The position numbers and the translations under genes were made by a program. Under the pieces are notes generated by a model. The model did not search any database, had not been told where the DNA came from, and saw nothing but the letters and a program-made list of their open reading frames with translations. From Pseudaminobacter soli (ex Zhang et al. 2022) (lineage in GTDB: Bacteria; Pseudomonadota; Alphaproteobacteria; Rhizobiales; Rhizobiaceae), in contig NZ_JABVCF010000002.1 of the NCBI RefSeq assembly GCF_014595955.1, positions 62,001-126,000 of the forward strand: 64,000 bases of DNA, written 5' to 3'. This document shows positions 55,140-64,000 of the stretch, piece by piece; position 1 is the stretch's first letter; each line of letters opens with the position of its first letter.

Positions 55140-58100
55140 ATGAATGTGCATCAGACGAAGACCGATCCGCTGATCCTGTCCGGGCGGGACGTGACAGCGG
55201 TTCTGGGCCCCACCAACACAGGCAAGACGCACCTCGCCATCGAGCGGATGGTCGCGCACGACAGCGGCGTGATCGGCCTGCCTCTTAGGCTGCTCGCGCG
55301 CGAGGTCTATCAGCGCGTCGTCGACAAGGTCGGCGTAGCCAAGGTGGCGCTCATCACCGGCGAGGAGAAGATCGCGCCGGTCAGCGCCCGCTATTCCGTG
55401 TGCACCGTCGAAGCTATGCCGCGCGAGACCGACGCCGCCTTCGTGGCCATCGACGAGATCCAGTTGGCCAACGATCTCGAGCGCGGGCACATTTTCACCG
55501 ACCGCATCCTGCACCTGCGCGGCCGGCAGGAGACGTTGTTGCTCGGCGCCGCCACCATGCGTGGCATTCTCGAAAAGCTGCTGCGCGGCATATCGGTTGT
55601 GACGCGGCCGCGGCTGTCGCATCTCGCCTATGCCGGCTCCAAGAAGATCACGCGCCTGCCGCGCCGTTCCGCGATCGTCGCCTTTTCCGCGGACGAGGTC
55701 TACGCGATCGCCGAGTTGATCCGGCGCCAGCGCGGCGGGGCGGCGGTTGTTCTAGGCGCGCTCAGCCCGCGCACCCGCAATGCGCAGGTGGAGCTCTACC
55801 AGTCGGGCGATGTGGAATATCTCGTCGCCACCGACGCGATCGGCATGGGGCTGAACCTCGACGTCGACCACGTCGCCTTCGCGCAGAACCGCAAGTTTGA
55901 CGGCTACCAGTATCGGGCGCTCACCGCGGCCGAGCTCGGACAGATCGCTGGACGCGCCGGACGGCATCTGCGCGATGGCACATTTGGGGTCACCGGGCAG
56001 GTGGATCCCTTTGACGAAGAATTGGTCGAGAAGGTCGAGGGGCACGACTTCGAGCCCGTAAAGGTCCTGCAATGGCGCACTGCGCAGTTCGACTTTTCCA
56101 GCCTCGACGCGCTGCGGCACTCGATCGAGACGCCGGTGCCGGTCGAGGGCCTGACCCGGGCTCTTCCTGCCGTTGATGCAAAAGCGCTCGAGCAGCTTTC
56201 GCGCGACCCCGAGATCAGGGAACTGGCCCGGGGCAGGGAGCGCGTGTCGCAGCTCTGGGAAGCCTGCGCGCTGCCCGACTACAGGCGCATCGCCCCGGCC
56301 CAGCATTCCGAACTGATCGCCTCGATCTATTTCGACCTGGTGCGGCTCGGGCATGTGGACGAGAATTACATGGCGGAGCAGGTGCGCCGCGCCGACTCGA
56401 CCGAAGGCGATATCGACACGCTCTCCAACCGGATTGCGCAGATCCGCACCTGGACCTTCGTGTCCAACCGCCCGGCCTGGCTGGCCGATCCGCGTCACTG
56501 GCGCGAAAAAACACGTGAGATCGAAGACAGACTATCGGATGCCCTGCATGAGCGGTTGACGAAACGCTTCGTAGACCGCAGGACTTCCGTCCTCATGCGG
56601 CGCCTGAGAGAAAATAGCATGCTTGAAGCCGAGATCGATCAATCCGGAACCGTCCTTGTAGAGGGCCATCATGTCGGTGACCTGCAAGGCTTTCGCTTCA
56701 CGCCTGACCAGGCCGCAGGCGGCGAGGACGGCAAGGCGATCCGCGCCGCTGCGCAAAAGGCGCTGGCGACCGAGTTCGAGACCCGCGCGGAGCGCTTCTC
56801 CAACTCCGGCAACCACGACATCGCCCTCGGCTCGGATGGGGTGCTGCGCTGGATCGGCGCGCCGATCGCGACGGTCACGGCAACCGACGACGCGCTCAAG
56901 CCGCGGGTGATCCTGCTTGCCGACGAGCAACTCACCGGTCCGGCGCGCGACAAGGTCGCTGCGCGTGCGGAACGCTTCGTCAACTTCCAGATCGAGTCGC
57001 TCCTGAAGCCGCTCGTCGACCTCAAGCAGGCGGAACAACTGACGGGCATCGCGCGCGGCATCGCCTTCCGGCTGGTGGAGCAGTTCGGCGTGATCAACCG
57101 GCGCGACATCGCGGACGAGATCAAGTCGCTCGACCAGGAAAGCCGCGGCGCGCTACGCAGACTCGGCGTGCGTTTCGGCGCCTATCACATCTTCGTGCCG
57201 CCGCTGATCAAGCCGGCGCCTGCGGGGCTGATCACGCTGCTTTGGGCGCTGATGAATGATGGCAAGGACAAGCCGGGCTATGGCGATGTCGTGCAATTGC
57301 TCGCCGCCGGGCGGACATCCGTCGTAGTTGACCCGTCCTTCGAGCGTGCCTTCTACAGCCTCGCCGGTTATCGCGTACTCGGCCGGCGCGCCGTGCGAAT
57401 CGATATCCTCGAGCGCCTGGCGGACCTGATCCGGCCGGCGCTCGCCTGGAAGCCTGGCACGGGCAATCGCCCCGACAGCGCCTATGATGGCAACGCTTTC
57501 ATGGTGACGCCGCCGATGATGTCGATCCTCGGCGCGAGCGGCGAGGACATCGAGGAGATCCTCAAGGGGCTCGGCTATCGCGCCGAGCCGAAGCCTGCCG
57601 TCGAGGTCAAGGCGCGGCTGGAGGCGCTGGATCTGGCGGCGCGGCAGGCAGCCGAAAAGGCCGCAGCGGAAAGGGCTGCGGCGGAGAAGGCCGCGGCAGA
57701 ACAGGCGGCCGCTGCGCAAACTGCAGATGAGAGTGGTGCTGCTGCTGCTGAAGCGCAGGCCGGGGAACAGATGGAAGCGGACACGGCGTCCAATGAGATC
57801 GCCCAGGCAGCGCCGGAGGCGCTTTCCGAGGCGGCCGCGTCGGCCGAGGCTTCTGCTGAACCAGAGATCGTTGCCGTCGCCGAAGAGGCTTCTTCGGGAG
57901 AGCCGGCGGACGAGCCCGCGCAAACGGAAGAGCGCGCCGAGGCTTCCGCGTTGCTTGGCGAGGAAGGGCAGGCGATCGCGTCGGGTGCCGACGGCGACGG
58001 CGAGAGCGCCGAGACATCGCAGCATGTTCCCTCAGCAAGGGAAGCTGAGGCCGAGTCTTCTGCGACCACGAACGCAGGAGAGGAGGCAGCGGAGACGTCC

Positions 58101-58556
58101 GCCGAGGGCGTGGCAGAGCCATCTGCCGTTGATCTCGCGCCTGTCGAGGAGCCCAAGCCCATCCTGCTTTGGCGGCCCGGCCGCTTCGAGCACAGGCCTC
58201 GTCACCGACATGGCGACGGTGCCCGTCCGCCGGGTCATGGACGGGACGGCCAGCAGGCTCGTGGACCGAGGCAGGCCGGCCAGCGCGACGAGCGAGGGCC
58301 TCGCCGCGACCGGCCGAACGAAGGCGCGGAGCAGGGCCGAGAGAAGCGCCACGGCAAGCCGGACTTCCGGCGCGACGGATCGAGAGGCAAGCCGGACGGA
58401 AACCGTGGGCCCTCGGCCGAACGCGGCGAGCGCCGCAAGGACGGCGGCAAGCCCGCGTTCCAGGCACGACCGCCGCGTGAGGAAAGGCCGGCGCGCTTCG
58501 ATCCGGATTCGCCTTTCGCCAAGCTCGCGGCGCTCCGCGACCAGCTCAAGAAGTAG
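55140..58556 (+). CDS. SUV3-like superfamily 2 helicase with disordered C-terminal tail
   Basis: 1138 residues. Walker A GPTNTGKT at 23-30, DEIQ near 103-106, and the second RecA domain with VATDAIGMGLNLDVDHVAF and QIAGRAGRH (motif VI) resemble mitochondrial SUV3 RNA helicase. Large helical domains of unknown role follow (about 350-820). The tail is Ala/Glu-rich (about 820-1010), then Arg/Gly/Asp/Lys-rich (1015-1138), suggesting RNA or protein contacts. It abuts the S4 gene with no gap. Related rhizobial proteins have been tied to glucan phenotypes; the true substrate is uncertain. Confidence 0.88.
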   Translation: MNVHQTKTDPLILSGRDVTAVLGPTNTGKTHLAIERMVAHDSGVIGLPLRLLAREVYQRVVDKVGVAKVALITGEEKIAPVSARYSVCTVEAMPRETDAAFVAIDEIQLANDLERGHIFTDRILHLRGRQETLLLGAATMRGILEKLLRGISVVTRPRLSHLAYAGSKKITRLPRRSAIVAFSADEVYAIAELIRRQRGGAAVVLGALSPRTRNAQVELYQSGDVEYLVATDAIGMGLNLDVDHVAFAQNRKFDGYQYRALTAAELGQIAGRAGRHLRDGTFGVTGQVDPFDEELVEKVEGHDFEPVKVLQWRTAQFDFSSLDALRHSIETPVPVEGLTRALPAVDAKALEQLSRDPEIRELARGRERVSQLWEACALPDYRRIAPAQHSELIASIYFDLVRLGHVDENYMAEQVRRADSTEGDIDTLSNRIAQIRTWTFVSNRPAWLADPRHWREKTREIEDRLSDALHERLTKRFVDRRTSVLMRRLRENSMLEAEIDQSGTVLVEGHHVGDLQGFRFTPDQAAGGEDGKAIRAAAQKALATEFETRAERFSNSGNHDIALGSDGVLRWIGAPIATVTATDDALKPRVILLADEQLTGPARDKVAARAERFVNFQIESLLKPLVDLKQAEQLTGIARGIAFRLVEQFGVINRRDIADEIKSLDQESRGALRRLGVRFGAYHIFVPPLIKPAPAGLITLLWALMNDGKDKPGYGDVVQLLAAGRTSVVVDPSFERAFYSLAGYRVLGRRAVRIDILERLADLIRPALAWKPGTGNRPDSAYDGNAFMVTPPMMSILGASGEDIEEILKGLGYRAEPKPAVEVKARLEALDLAARQAAEKAAAERAAAEKAAAEQAAAAQTADESGAAAAEAQAGEQMEADTASNEIAQAAPEALSEAAASAEASAEPEIVAVAEEASSGEPADEPAQTEERAEASALLGEEGQAIASGADGDGESAETSQHVPSAREAEAESSATTNAGEEAAETSAEGVAEPSAVDLAPVEEPKPILLWRPGRFEHRPRHRHGDGARPPGHGRDGQQARGPRQAGQRDERGPRRDRPNEGAEQGREKRHGKPDFRRDGSRGKPDGNRGPSAERGERRKDGGKPAFQARPPREERPARFDPDSPFAKLAALRDQLKK

Positions 58557-58937
58557 ATGGCGGAAGGCCGGCAGCGCATCGACAAATGGCTGTTCTTTGC
58601 GCGTGTCGTGAAGTCCCGCACCCTGGCCGCCAAGCTCGCGCAGTCGGGCAGGGTGCGTGTCAACGGCGAGAAGGCCACGCAGTCGTCCGATCCGGTCCGC
58701 ATCGGCGACACCCTGACGATCACGCTGGACCGGCGGATCCTCGTCTATCGGGTGCTCCTGCCGGGCCTCCGGCGCGGGCCGGCCGAAGAGGCCCGGCTGC
58801 TCTATGAGGACCTTTCGCCGCAGCCCACGGCAGCTAAAGCGCCTCCCGATGCTTTGCCGCCGGTGCGCGAGATCGGCAGCGGCCGCCCGACGAAGAGGGA
58901 ACGGCGGCAGATCGATCGCCTGCGCGATCAAAGCTGA
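58557..58937 (+). CDS. S4-domain RNA-binding protein, Hsp15-like
   Basis: 126 residues. The S4 domain comprises QRIDKWLFFARVVKSRTLAAKL and SGRVRVNGEKATQSSDPVRIGD. E. coli HslR (Hsp15) recycles stalled 50S-peptidyl-tRNA complexes; this is the closest known relative. The ATG directly follows the helicase stop codon, implying translational coupling and a shared RNA process. A Pro/Arg-rich C-terminal tail ends the protein. Confidence 0.9.
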   Translation: MAEGRQRIDKWLFFARVVKSRTLAAKLAQSGRVRVNGEKATQSSDPVRIGDTLTITLDRRILVYRVLLPGLRRGPAEEARLLYEDLSPQPTAAKAPPDALPPVREIGSGRPTKRERRQIDRLRDQS

Positions 58938-59070
58938 CCGCGGCACGGATCGTGGGCGGGGGATCATTTCCCGGCGCGGCTTTCGGGCGCAAAGACCGCC
59001 CTTGCCAGCGTCTGCCAAAGGAATTACGTCACGCTGACCAACGTATGAGCGGCAAATCGCCGGAGCAGAA

Positions 59071-59409
59071 ATGACCTACGTCGTCACGGACAATTGCATC
59101 AAGTGCAAGTACATGGACTGCGTCGAGGTCTGTCCCGTCGACTGTTTCTACGAAGGCGAGAACATGCTCGTCATTCATCCCGACGAGTGCATCGATTGCG
59201 GGGTCTGCGAACCGGAGTGCCCGGCGGACGCCATCAAGCCGGATACCGAGCCGGGACTGGACAGCTGGCTGCAATTGAATGCCGAATATGCGGTGAAATG
59301 GCCGAACATAACCACGAAGAAGCCCGAGCCGCCGGACGCGAAGGAGTTCGACGGGGTAGGGGGCAAATTCGAGAAGTATTTCTCGCCGAATCCGGGACAG
59401 GGAGATTGA
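59071..59409 (+). CDS. fdxA: 7Fe ferredoxin
   Basis: 112-residue ferredoxin with one [3Fe-4S] and one [4Fe-4S] cluster. The N-terminal Cys set is [18 protein letters not shown] and the second set is [16 protein letters not shown]. The C-terminal extension with [16 protein letters not shown] is characteristic of FdxA. It serves as a general electron carrier. The ATG at 59071 has a CGGAGCAGAA leader. It is not obviously cotranscribed with the S4 gene (133-bp gap). Confidence 0.95.
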   Translation: MTYVVTDNCIKCKYMDCVEVCPVDCFYEGENMLVIHPDECIDCGVCEPECPADAIKPDTEPGLDSWLQLNAEYAVKWPNITTKKPEPPDAKEFDGVGGKFEKYFSPNPGQGD

Positions 59410-59766
59410 GCGCGACGCGCTTCCTGGGTTAGACTTCAAATCTGCTCGGTCCGCCTGGTGCGGCATCGTGGCGTATTGCGTGCGCCAAAGCAGCAAATTC
59501 TTGATTCTCGTCAATTTTTGTGCTACGTAGGTACCAACATGCCGCGTACACATCGTCGTTTTATGGCGAAGAGCCTTTTTCACTGAAAGGTGGAGACCTA
59601 GTTTCGGACCAGGGCGACTTGGGCCGGGTTGGCGTTCACGCCTAAACCGGAGGCCCGGCTTATCCGGAAGGGCTTGCGCTGTCTTTGCGGCTCTCGTTCG
59701 GCACTCTGCCGATCCAATCGTCTTCCGGCGCAGACCGCCGGCGGCGCAGAAGGAGTTCAGGGCGTA
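59410..59766. other. 357-bp leader region upstream of carD
   Basis: No gene is supported. A possible promoter (TTGATT at 59501-59506, 17-bp spacer, TACGTA at 59524-59529) would give a leader of about 230 nt before the CarD ATG. The -35 element overlaps a GATTC methylation site. No clear riboswitch or terminator hairpin is seen. Confidence 0.35.
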
Positions 59767-60354
59767 ATGGCAACTACCCAGACACAGAAGAAGGCCCCCG
59801 TACGTCACGGTTTCAAGGCCGGGGAATTCATCGTCTATCCGGCTCACGGCGTGGGACAGATCGTTTCCATCGACGAGCAGGAAGTGGCGGGACACAAGCT
59901 GGAGCTGTTCGTCATTGATTTCGCCAAGGACAAGATGCGCCTGAAGGTTCCGGTCGCCAAGGCGACCGCGATCGGCATGCGCAAGCTCTCCGAGACCGAT
60001 TACGTGGACCGCGCGCTGAAGGTGCTGCAGGGCCGCGCGCGCGTCAAGCGGACCATGTGGTCCCGCCGCGCCCAGGAGTATGATCAGAAGATCAACTCCG
60101 GCGACCTCGTCTCGATCTCCGAGGTGGTGCGCGACCTCTACCGTGCCGAAAACCAGCCCGAGCAGTCCTACTCGGAGCGCCAGCTCTATGAGGCGGCGCT
60201 CGACCGCATGGCGCGCGAGATTGCGGCCGTCAACCGCGTCTCCGAGACCGAGGCGGTCCGCATGATCGAGGCCAACCTCGCCAAGGGCCCGAAACGCGGC
60301 GCCAAGGCGGATAATGAAGAAGCCGACCAGGCCGAGCAGGAAGAGGCGGCATAA
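59767..60354 (+). CDS. CarD/CdnL family transcriptional regulator
   Basis: 195 residues. The N-terminal RNA-polymerase-interacting domain (FKAGEFIVYPAHGVGQIVSID) is followed by a helical DNA-binding part with RRAQEYDQKINSGDLVSISEVVRDL. An acidic/Ala-rich tail ends the protein. CdnL in alphaproteobacteria stabilises open complexes at rRNA and housekeeping promoters. The ATG at 59767 was chosen because homologues begin MATTQ-like; the longer frame is not conserved. It ends in a strong terminator. Confidence 0.93.
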   Translation: MATTQTQKKAPVRHGFKAGEFIVYPAHGVGQIVSIDEQEVAGHKLELFVIDFAKDKMRLKVPVAKATAIGMRKLSETDYVDRALKVLQGRARVKRTMWSRRAQEYDQKINSGDLVSISEVVRDLYRAENQPEQSYSERQLYEAALDRMAREIAAVNRVSETEAVRMIEANLAKGPKRGAKADNEEADQAEQEEAA

Positions 60355-60382
60355 GCCCCATTCCCCAGGTTTGTCGTTCAGG

Positions 60383-60410
60383 AACCCGGCGCCTCGGCGC
60401 CGGGTTTTTT
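60383..60410 (+). terminator. Rho-independent terminator after carD
   Basis: An 11-bp GC-rich stem (AACCCGGCGCC with GGCGCCGGGTT) around a 2-nt TC spacer is followed by TTTTTT. This is a textbook intrinsic terminator. Confidence 0.93.
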
Positions 60411-60639
60411 GTTGCCCTAAAGGCCGGGTTCTTTCTCGCCGGCAGAGGAGTAGCATAGCGCCGGTCGCATGCTTCGGAATGCGAACTTGGAGGTCTGCTC
60501 GGAACGAAATTCTTGCCCCGCAGTTGTTCTGCTTAGTGCGACGTGGTGACGGCGCCGCATGTTGCGGGACTAGGGGCTGCGCAGTCTGGCTACCGGCCTC
60601 GCAAATATTTCGACCATTTCTCTGCGGGACAGTGCCCCA

Positions 60640-61494
60640 ATGGAAGACAAGGCCCGACGCTCGATGATCACAGCGGCCATGTCCGCGCCGTATCTGGAAC
60701 GTGAAGAGGAGTTCAAGCTCGCTTACCGCTGGAAGGAATTCAAAGACCAGGAGGCGATGCATCGCATAACGGTGGCGCATATGCGCCTGGTCATCTCGAT
60801 GGCGGCCCGGTTCAGGCATTTCGGCCTGCCGATGGGCGATCTTATCCAGGAAGGCTACGTCGGGCTGCTTGAGGCGGCTGCCCGCTTCGAGCCGGAACGC
60901 GACGTGCGCTTCTCGACTTATGCGACCTGGTGGATACGCGCGTCGATCCAGGACTATATCCTGCGCAACTGGTCGATCGTGCGCGGCGGTACGAGCTCGG
61001 CGCAGAAGGCGCTGTTCTTCAACCTCCGCCGGCTGCGGGCCAAGCTGGCCGGCGGCAGCGACCCCCTGGCAGGCCCCGGTCTCTACAAGGAGATCTCGGA
61101 CGAACTCGGCGTCTCCGAAGCCGACGTGGCGCTGATGGATTCCCGCCTTTCCAATCCGGACTCCTCGCTGAACGCGCCGCTCGGCGACGGCGGCTCAGGC
61201 TCGGCGGACCGTATGGACTTGCTGGTCTCCGACGCTCCTCTGCCCGACGAGGTTGCGGGGGAGGCGATCGACGTGGAGCGGCGCGCCAACTGGCTCTACA
61301 AGGCACTCGGCGTGCTCAGCCCGCGCGAGCGGCAGATCATCGCGGAACGCCGATTGCAGGACGACGGCGCCACGCTGGAATCGCTGGGCGAGTCGCTGGG
61401 GATATCCAAGGAAAGGGTGCGCCAGTTGGAGACGCGCGCCCTGGAAAAGCTGCGGGTGGCGCTGGTCAAGGAAAACCCGGCTTTCCTGGCCTGA
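60640..61494 (+). CDS. rpoH2: RNA polymerase sigma factor RpoH2 (sigma-32 class)
   Basis: 284-residue heat-shock-type sigma factor. Region 2 has DLIQEGYVGLLEAAARFEPERDVRFSTYATWWIRASI (core DLIQEGYVGLLEAAARF), and the RpoH box QKALFFNLRRLRAKL follows. Region 4 has LSPRERQIIAERRL and GISKERVRQLETRALEKL. Rhizobiales usually carry RpoH1 and RpoH2, and this sequence fits RpoH2, linked to oxidative stress. The start is uncertain (60640 or 60664). Its stop is 1 bp from the convergent M48 gene stop. Confidence 0.9.
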   Translation: MEDKARRSMITAAMSAPYLEREEEFKLAYRWKEFKDQEAMHRITVAHMRLVISMAARFRHFGLPMGDLIQEGYVGLLEAAARFEPERDVRFSTYATWWIRASIQDYILRNWSIVRGGTSSAQKALFFNLRRLRAKLAGGSDPLAGPGLYKEISDELGVSEADVALMDSRLSNPDSSLNAPLGDGGSGSADRMDLLVSDAPLPDEVAGEAIDVERRANWLYKALGVLSPRERQIIAERRLQDDGATLESLGESLGISKERVRQLETRALEKLRVALVKENPAFLA

Positions 61495-61495
61495 C

Positions 61496-63082
61496 CTACT
61501 GGTCGGTGATGATCTTCACCTTGTCTCCGGCAGATACGGAGGCAACCGGCGAAAGGGAATTCAGCATCCGGAACAGGTCCAGCTTGCGATCGACACCGCT
61601 CATGCGCGCCGACAGGCTGCCGACTGTATCGCCCGGCCTCACGGCGATCACCCGCACCTTCAGCGGCTTCAGAGCCGCTTTCTCCTGACCGTTCAAGGCG
61701 CGGAAGCTGGCGCCGACCGAACGCGCCACCACATTGATGTTGGTGTTGGCGAGCGGCGCTGCCGTGAGCAGGCGATAGACCTGGCCGCCGACGCGGACGA
61801 TGGTGATGTCGAACTGCCAGCCTTCTGCCCGTGCGCTGGCGATCGCGGCTTCGTTGCCGTTGATGGTATCTGTGCGGACACTCGCCGGATCGAGGCCGGT
61901 GACCCATCCGGAGCGGATGTAGTCGGTCAGCGTGACATTCTTGTCCAGCGACACGCCGTCGAAGCGGATCGCCATCTCGCCGGGGCCGGTCGCGGTCACG
62001 GCGGCGGCCGAATTGTCGATCACGAAATTGGAGGGCACGGTGAAGGTGACGCCCAAGCCGGGATGCATGAAGGTGTTGTCGCGGACATAGCCTTCCTCGG
62101 GCGTGTCGCCGAAGAGCAGCCCGTCAACTCCGGCGAGGAAGGAATCACGGTCGGTCGCGCCCTTCTGCGCCCCGAACTGCCGTGCGTGCATGCGAGCGAG
62201 TTCGATGCGCTGCGGGGCGTTCGGATGGCTGGCGAGGAAGTCCAGGCTGGGATCGGTCGCGCCGCTGATGCTGCGGAAATTGCTGTAGTCGGCCATCGAC
62301 TGCAGGAAGCGCGCCGCGGCGGTCGGGTCATATCCGGCGAGGGCGACGGTCTTCACACCGATGGCGTCAGCCTCGAGTTCCTGATTGCGCGAAAACTGCG
62401 CCAGCCTCAGCTTGCCGCGGATCAGCGCAACCTTGGCCGTGGGCGACTCGCCAAGGACGTCGGTGACGACCTTGGTGGCGAGGATCTCCTCAGCCTCTTT
62501 CTGCTGCCGCTGCAGCCCGTGATTAGCCGTGACATGACCCATCTCGTGGGCGATGACGGCCGCCAGTTCCGCCGAATCGTTGGCCAGCGCGAGCAGACCG
62601 CGCGTCACGTAAAGATAGCCGCCGGGCAGCGCGAAAGCGTTCACGTTGGGCGAGTTGAGGATGGTGATGCGATAGGTCTGGGTTGGATTGCTTGAGACAG
62701 TCGTCAGGCTTCCCACCACCTTGGCGACCATGCGCTCGAGCTTCGGGTCCGAGTATTCGCCGCCATAGGTCGCAAGAATGCGGGGATGCTGGGCCCGCGC
62801 CAATTCCGCAAGCCGGTCGTTACGCTCGACGGTGTCGACGGTTATCGGCCGGTCGGACGGCTGGAAATTCTGCTGTTCGACCGAATTCGGGAATGACTGG
62901 CAGCCGGCCAGCAGCGTCGCCAGTCCGAGCGCGAGCAGGCGTCGGCTGTTCGCAACAGGGCGCGAATCGTCGGTTCTATGGAAGATGACCGGCAGGATCA
63001 GTTTCCTTCGTGTCGAGCGAATCGTGCCGTCAGATGCACCACGCAAAGCGCTATGCGCGTACCCCCTGCGACGCCCCGCCAT
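61496..63082 (-). CDS. M48 family metalloprotease lipoprotein with LysM-like C-terminus
   Basis: Up to 528 residues. The lipobox LLAGC has its Cys at 61 of the longest frame, so the true start is probably downstream of 63082 at a non-ATG codon. The M48 domain has the zinc motif HEMGHVTANHG and second-shell ELEADAIGVKTV. A BepA-like central part follows. A C-terminal LysM-like module (VRPGDTVGSLSARMS) may bind peptidoglycan. This suggests an outer-membrane quality-control protease. It is convergent with rpoH2. Confidence 0.87.
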   Translation of the reverse strand: MAGRRRGYAHSALRGASDGTIRSTRRKLILPVIFHRTDDSRPVANSRRLLALGLATLLAGCQSFPNSVEQQNFQPSDRPITVDTVERNDRLAELARAQHPRILATYGGEYSDPKLERMVAKVVGSLTTVSSNPTQTYRITILNSPNVNAFALPGGYLYVTRGLLALANDSAELAAVIAHEMGHVTANHGLQRQQKEAEEILATKVVTDVLGESPTAKVALIRGKLRLAQFSRNQELEADAIGVKTVALAGYDPTAAARFLQSMADYSNFRSISGATDPSLDFLASHPNAPQRIELARMHARQFGAQKGATDRDSFLAGVDGLLFGDTPEEGYVRDNTFMHPGLGVTFTVPSNFVIDNSAAAVTATGPGEMAIRFDGVSLDKNVTLTDYIRSGWVTGLDPASVRTDTINGNEAAIASARAEGWQFDITIVRVGGQVYRLLTAAPLANTNINVVARSVGASFRALNGQEKAALKPLKVRVIAVRPGDTVGSLSARMSGVDRKLDLFRMLNSLSPVASVSAGDKVKIITDQ

Positions 63083-63118
63083 CCGATTTGCAAGCCTAAC
63101 GGCCCGTCTGCCCCAAGA

Positions 63119-63862
63119 TTATGTCGCCTTCCGGGCGAAGCGCCCTTCATTGCCAATATAGTGCTGGAAGGCGGCGGGTCCATCCTCGCCGAAGAAATCC
63201 GAGACCGGCCCGGCGGCGGCGATCCTTCCCGCTTCGATGAAGATGATCCGCGACGCCACCCGGCGGGCGTCATCCGGATGATGCGTCACGAAAAGCACGG
63301 TGAGGGCCCGCTCCGCCTGTAGTTCGAGCACTAGATCGAGCATCTCGTTGCGAAGCGCAGGGCCGAGCGATGCGAACGGCTCGTCCATCAGAAGCACGGG
63401 CCGGTCCCGCACCAGCGCGCGTGCAAGGGCCACGCGCTGCCTCTCGCCGCCGGAGAGTTCACGCGGCAGCCGCCGTTCCATGCCGGCGAGGCCGGTGCGG
63501 GCAAGGGCATCCGCAACATCGGCGTGATCCGTCTCCGTGAGCCGGAGCGAAGGCGAACGCCCCAGCCCGACATTCTTCGCCACGTCGATGTGGCCGAACA
63601 GATTGTTCTCCTGAAAAATCATCGAGACCGGCCTGCGGTCGGGCGGAAGCCCTGTCACATCATCGTTGCCGATGAGTATGCGGCCTGAGTCCGGCTCCCG
63701 AAAGCCGGCGATGAGGTCAAGAATCGTTGATTTTCCGGACCCACTTGGTCCCATCAGCGCCGTGATGGAGCCGGAAGGAACCTCCACATCGAAATCCATC
63801 GTCATGTCCGGATAGCTGAACCGGACGTGCTCCAGCCCGATCCCCGCCGCTTCCTTGCTCAT
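63119..63862 (-). CDS. thiQ: Thiamine ABC transporter ATP-binding protein
   Basis: 247-residue ABC ATPase. Walker [10 protein letters not shown] near 36-44, Q-loop, signature [15 protein letters not shown] near 133-147 and Walker [11 protein letters not shown] are all present. It drives import of thiamine or thiamine diphosphate with ThiB and ThiP. Its ATG overlaps the thiP stop as ATGA, which supports the assignment. Confidence 0.93.
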   Translation of the reverse strand: MSKEAAGIGLEHVRFSYPDMTMDFDVEVPSGSITALMGPSGSGKSTILDLIAGFREPDSGRILIGNDDVTGLPPDRRPVSMIFQENNLFGHIDVAKNVGLGRSPSLRLTETDHADVADALARTGLAGMERRLPRELSGGERQRVALARALVRDRPVLLMDEPFASLGPALRNEMLDLVLELQAERALTVLFVTHHPDDARRVASRIIFIEAGRIAAAGPVSDFFGEDGPAAFQHYIGNEGRFARKAT

Positions 63863-64000
63863 CGCGCCCTACTCCGCCCAAGCCGCTCCGCAAGAACCAT
63901 CAGCCCCAGGCAGATGAGGCCGAGCAGCAGCGCCAGACCCGCCGCATCCGCGGTGCGGTAGCTGCCCATGCGGGTCAGCAGCAGATAGGGCAGGGTCTGC
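63859..64000 (-). CDS. thiP: Thiamine ABC transporter permease (partial, C-terminus)
   Basis: Only the last 46 codons lie in the window. The translation reads [20 protein letters not shown] then [13 protein letters not shown], the characteristic end of ThiP, closing in a basic tail LGRSRAR. The stop codon overlaps the thiQ start. thiB and any THI-box riboswitch would lie outside the window. Confidence 0.88.
   Translation of the reverse strand, partial: QTLPYLLLTRMGSYRTADAAGLALLLGLICLGLMVLAERLGRSRAR

Noticed and set aside
59410-59766. Riboswitch or small RNA in the carD leader
   Set aside because: I could not find a conserved riboswitch core or a strong hairpin with a T-run.
63859-64000. THI-box (TPP) riboswitch near the thiamine transporter
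   Set aside because: The visible part is the 3' end of the operon; any riboswitch would precede thiB, outside the window.

Overview
The window reads as core chromosome of an alphaproteobacterium of the order Hyphomicrobiales (Rhizobiales), most like Mesorhizobium, Aminobacter or another Phyllobacteriaceae member. The grounds are high GC, a split ATP synthase operon ending in atpHAGD, a class 2 heat-shock sigma factor, a CarD-type regulator, a PHB (poly-hydroxybutyrate) gene set with PhaR, and many short GC-rich palindromic intergenic repeats. Taxonomy is inferred from gene content and protein style only. I see no rRNA, tRNA, CRISPR array, insertion sequence or prophage.

Layout: 1-3800 is the ATP synthase operon on the minus strand (atpD cut by the window edge). 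4026-19159 is a mixed stretch: two MFS exporters, an RND efflux pair, 3-hydroxybutyrate dehydrogenase, an EamA exporter with a divergent LysR regulator, a hybrid sensor kinase and an MgtC-like protein. 19349-27866 is envelope and cell-cycle related: lytic transglycosylase, SH3/DUF1236 protein, FtsK, LolA, exonuclease III, a cyclic-nucleotide-binding protein, an orphan response regulator and an L,D-transpeptidase. 28059-36809 has an amino-acid ABC transporter without its ATPase, an SDR, an M32 carboxypeptidase, an Asn/His-rich secreted protein and a MotA/MotB-like pair. 36874-50684 is mostly housekeeping: suhB, efp, thiE, OpgC-like, acyl-CoA ligase, gabT, PPi-type phosphofructokinase, yggS, leuS, lptE. 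50844-54774 holds a copper-responsive cueR-DUF305 unit and phaR/phaA/phaB. 55140-64000 has an SUV3-like helicase with an S4-domain protein, ferredoxin, CarD, rpoH2, an M48 lipoprotein protease and the end of a thiamine ABC transporter (thiQ, partial thiP).

Functional links: bdhA, phaR, phaA and phaB cover most of the PHB cycle (no phaC or phaZ here). A TGC-N3-GCA motif resembling the published PhaR site lies upstream of bdhA (twice) and between phaR and phaA. FtsK has a TTAA-N7-TTAA site typical of CtrA in its leader.

The most unusual structure is non-coding. Nine GANTC sites (the CcrM methylation sequence) lie within 136 bp at 54879-55014, upstream of the SUV3-like helicase. The last four are in exact 11-bp register, and two lie in the arms of a 12-bp inverted repeat. 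I see no complete novel protein-coding system. The methylation-site cluster, the CtrA and PhaR candidates and a family of palindromic repeats are the best leads.
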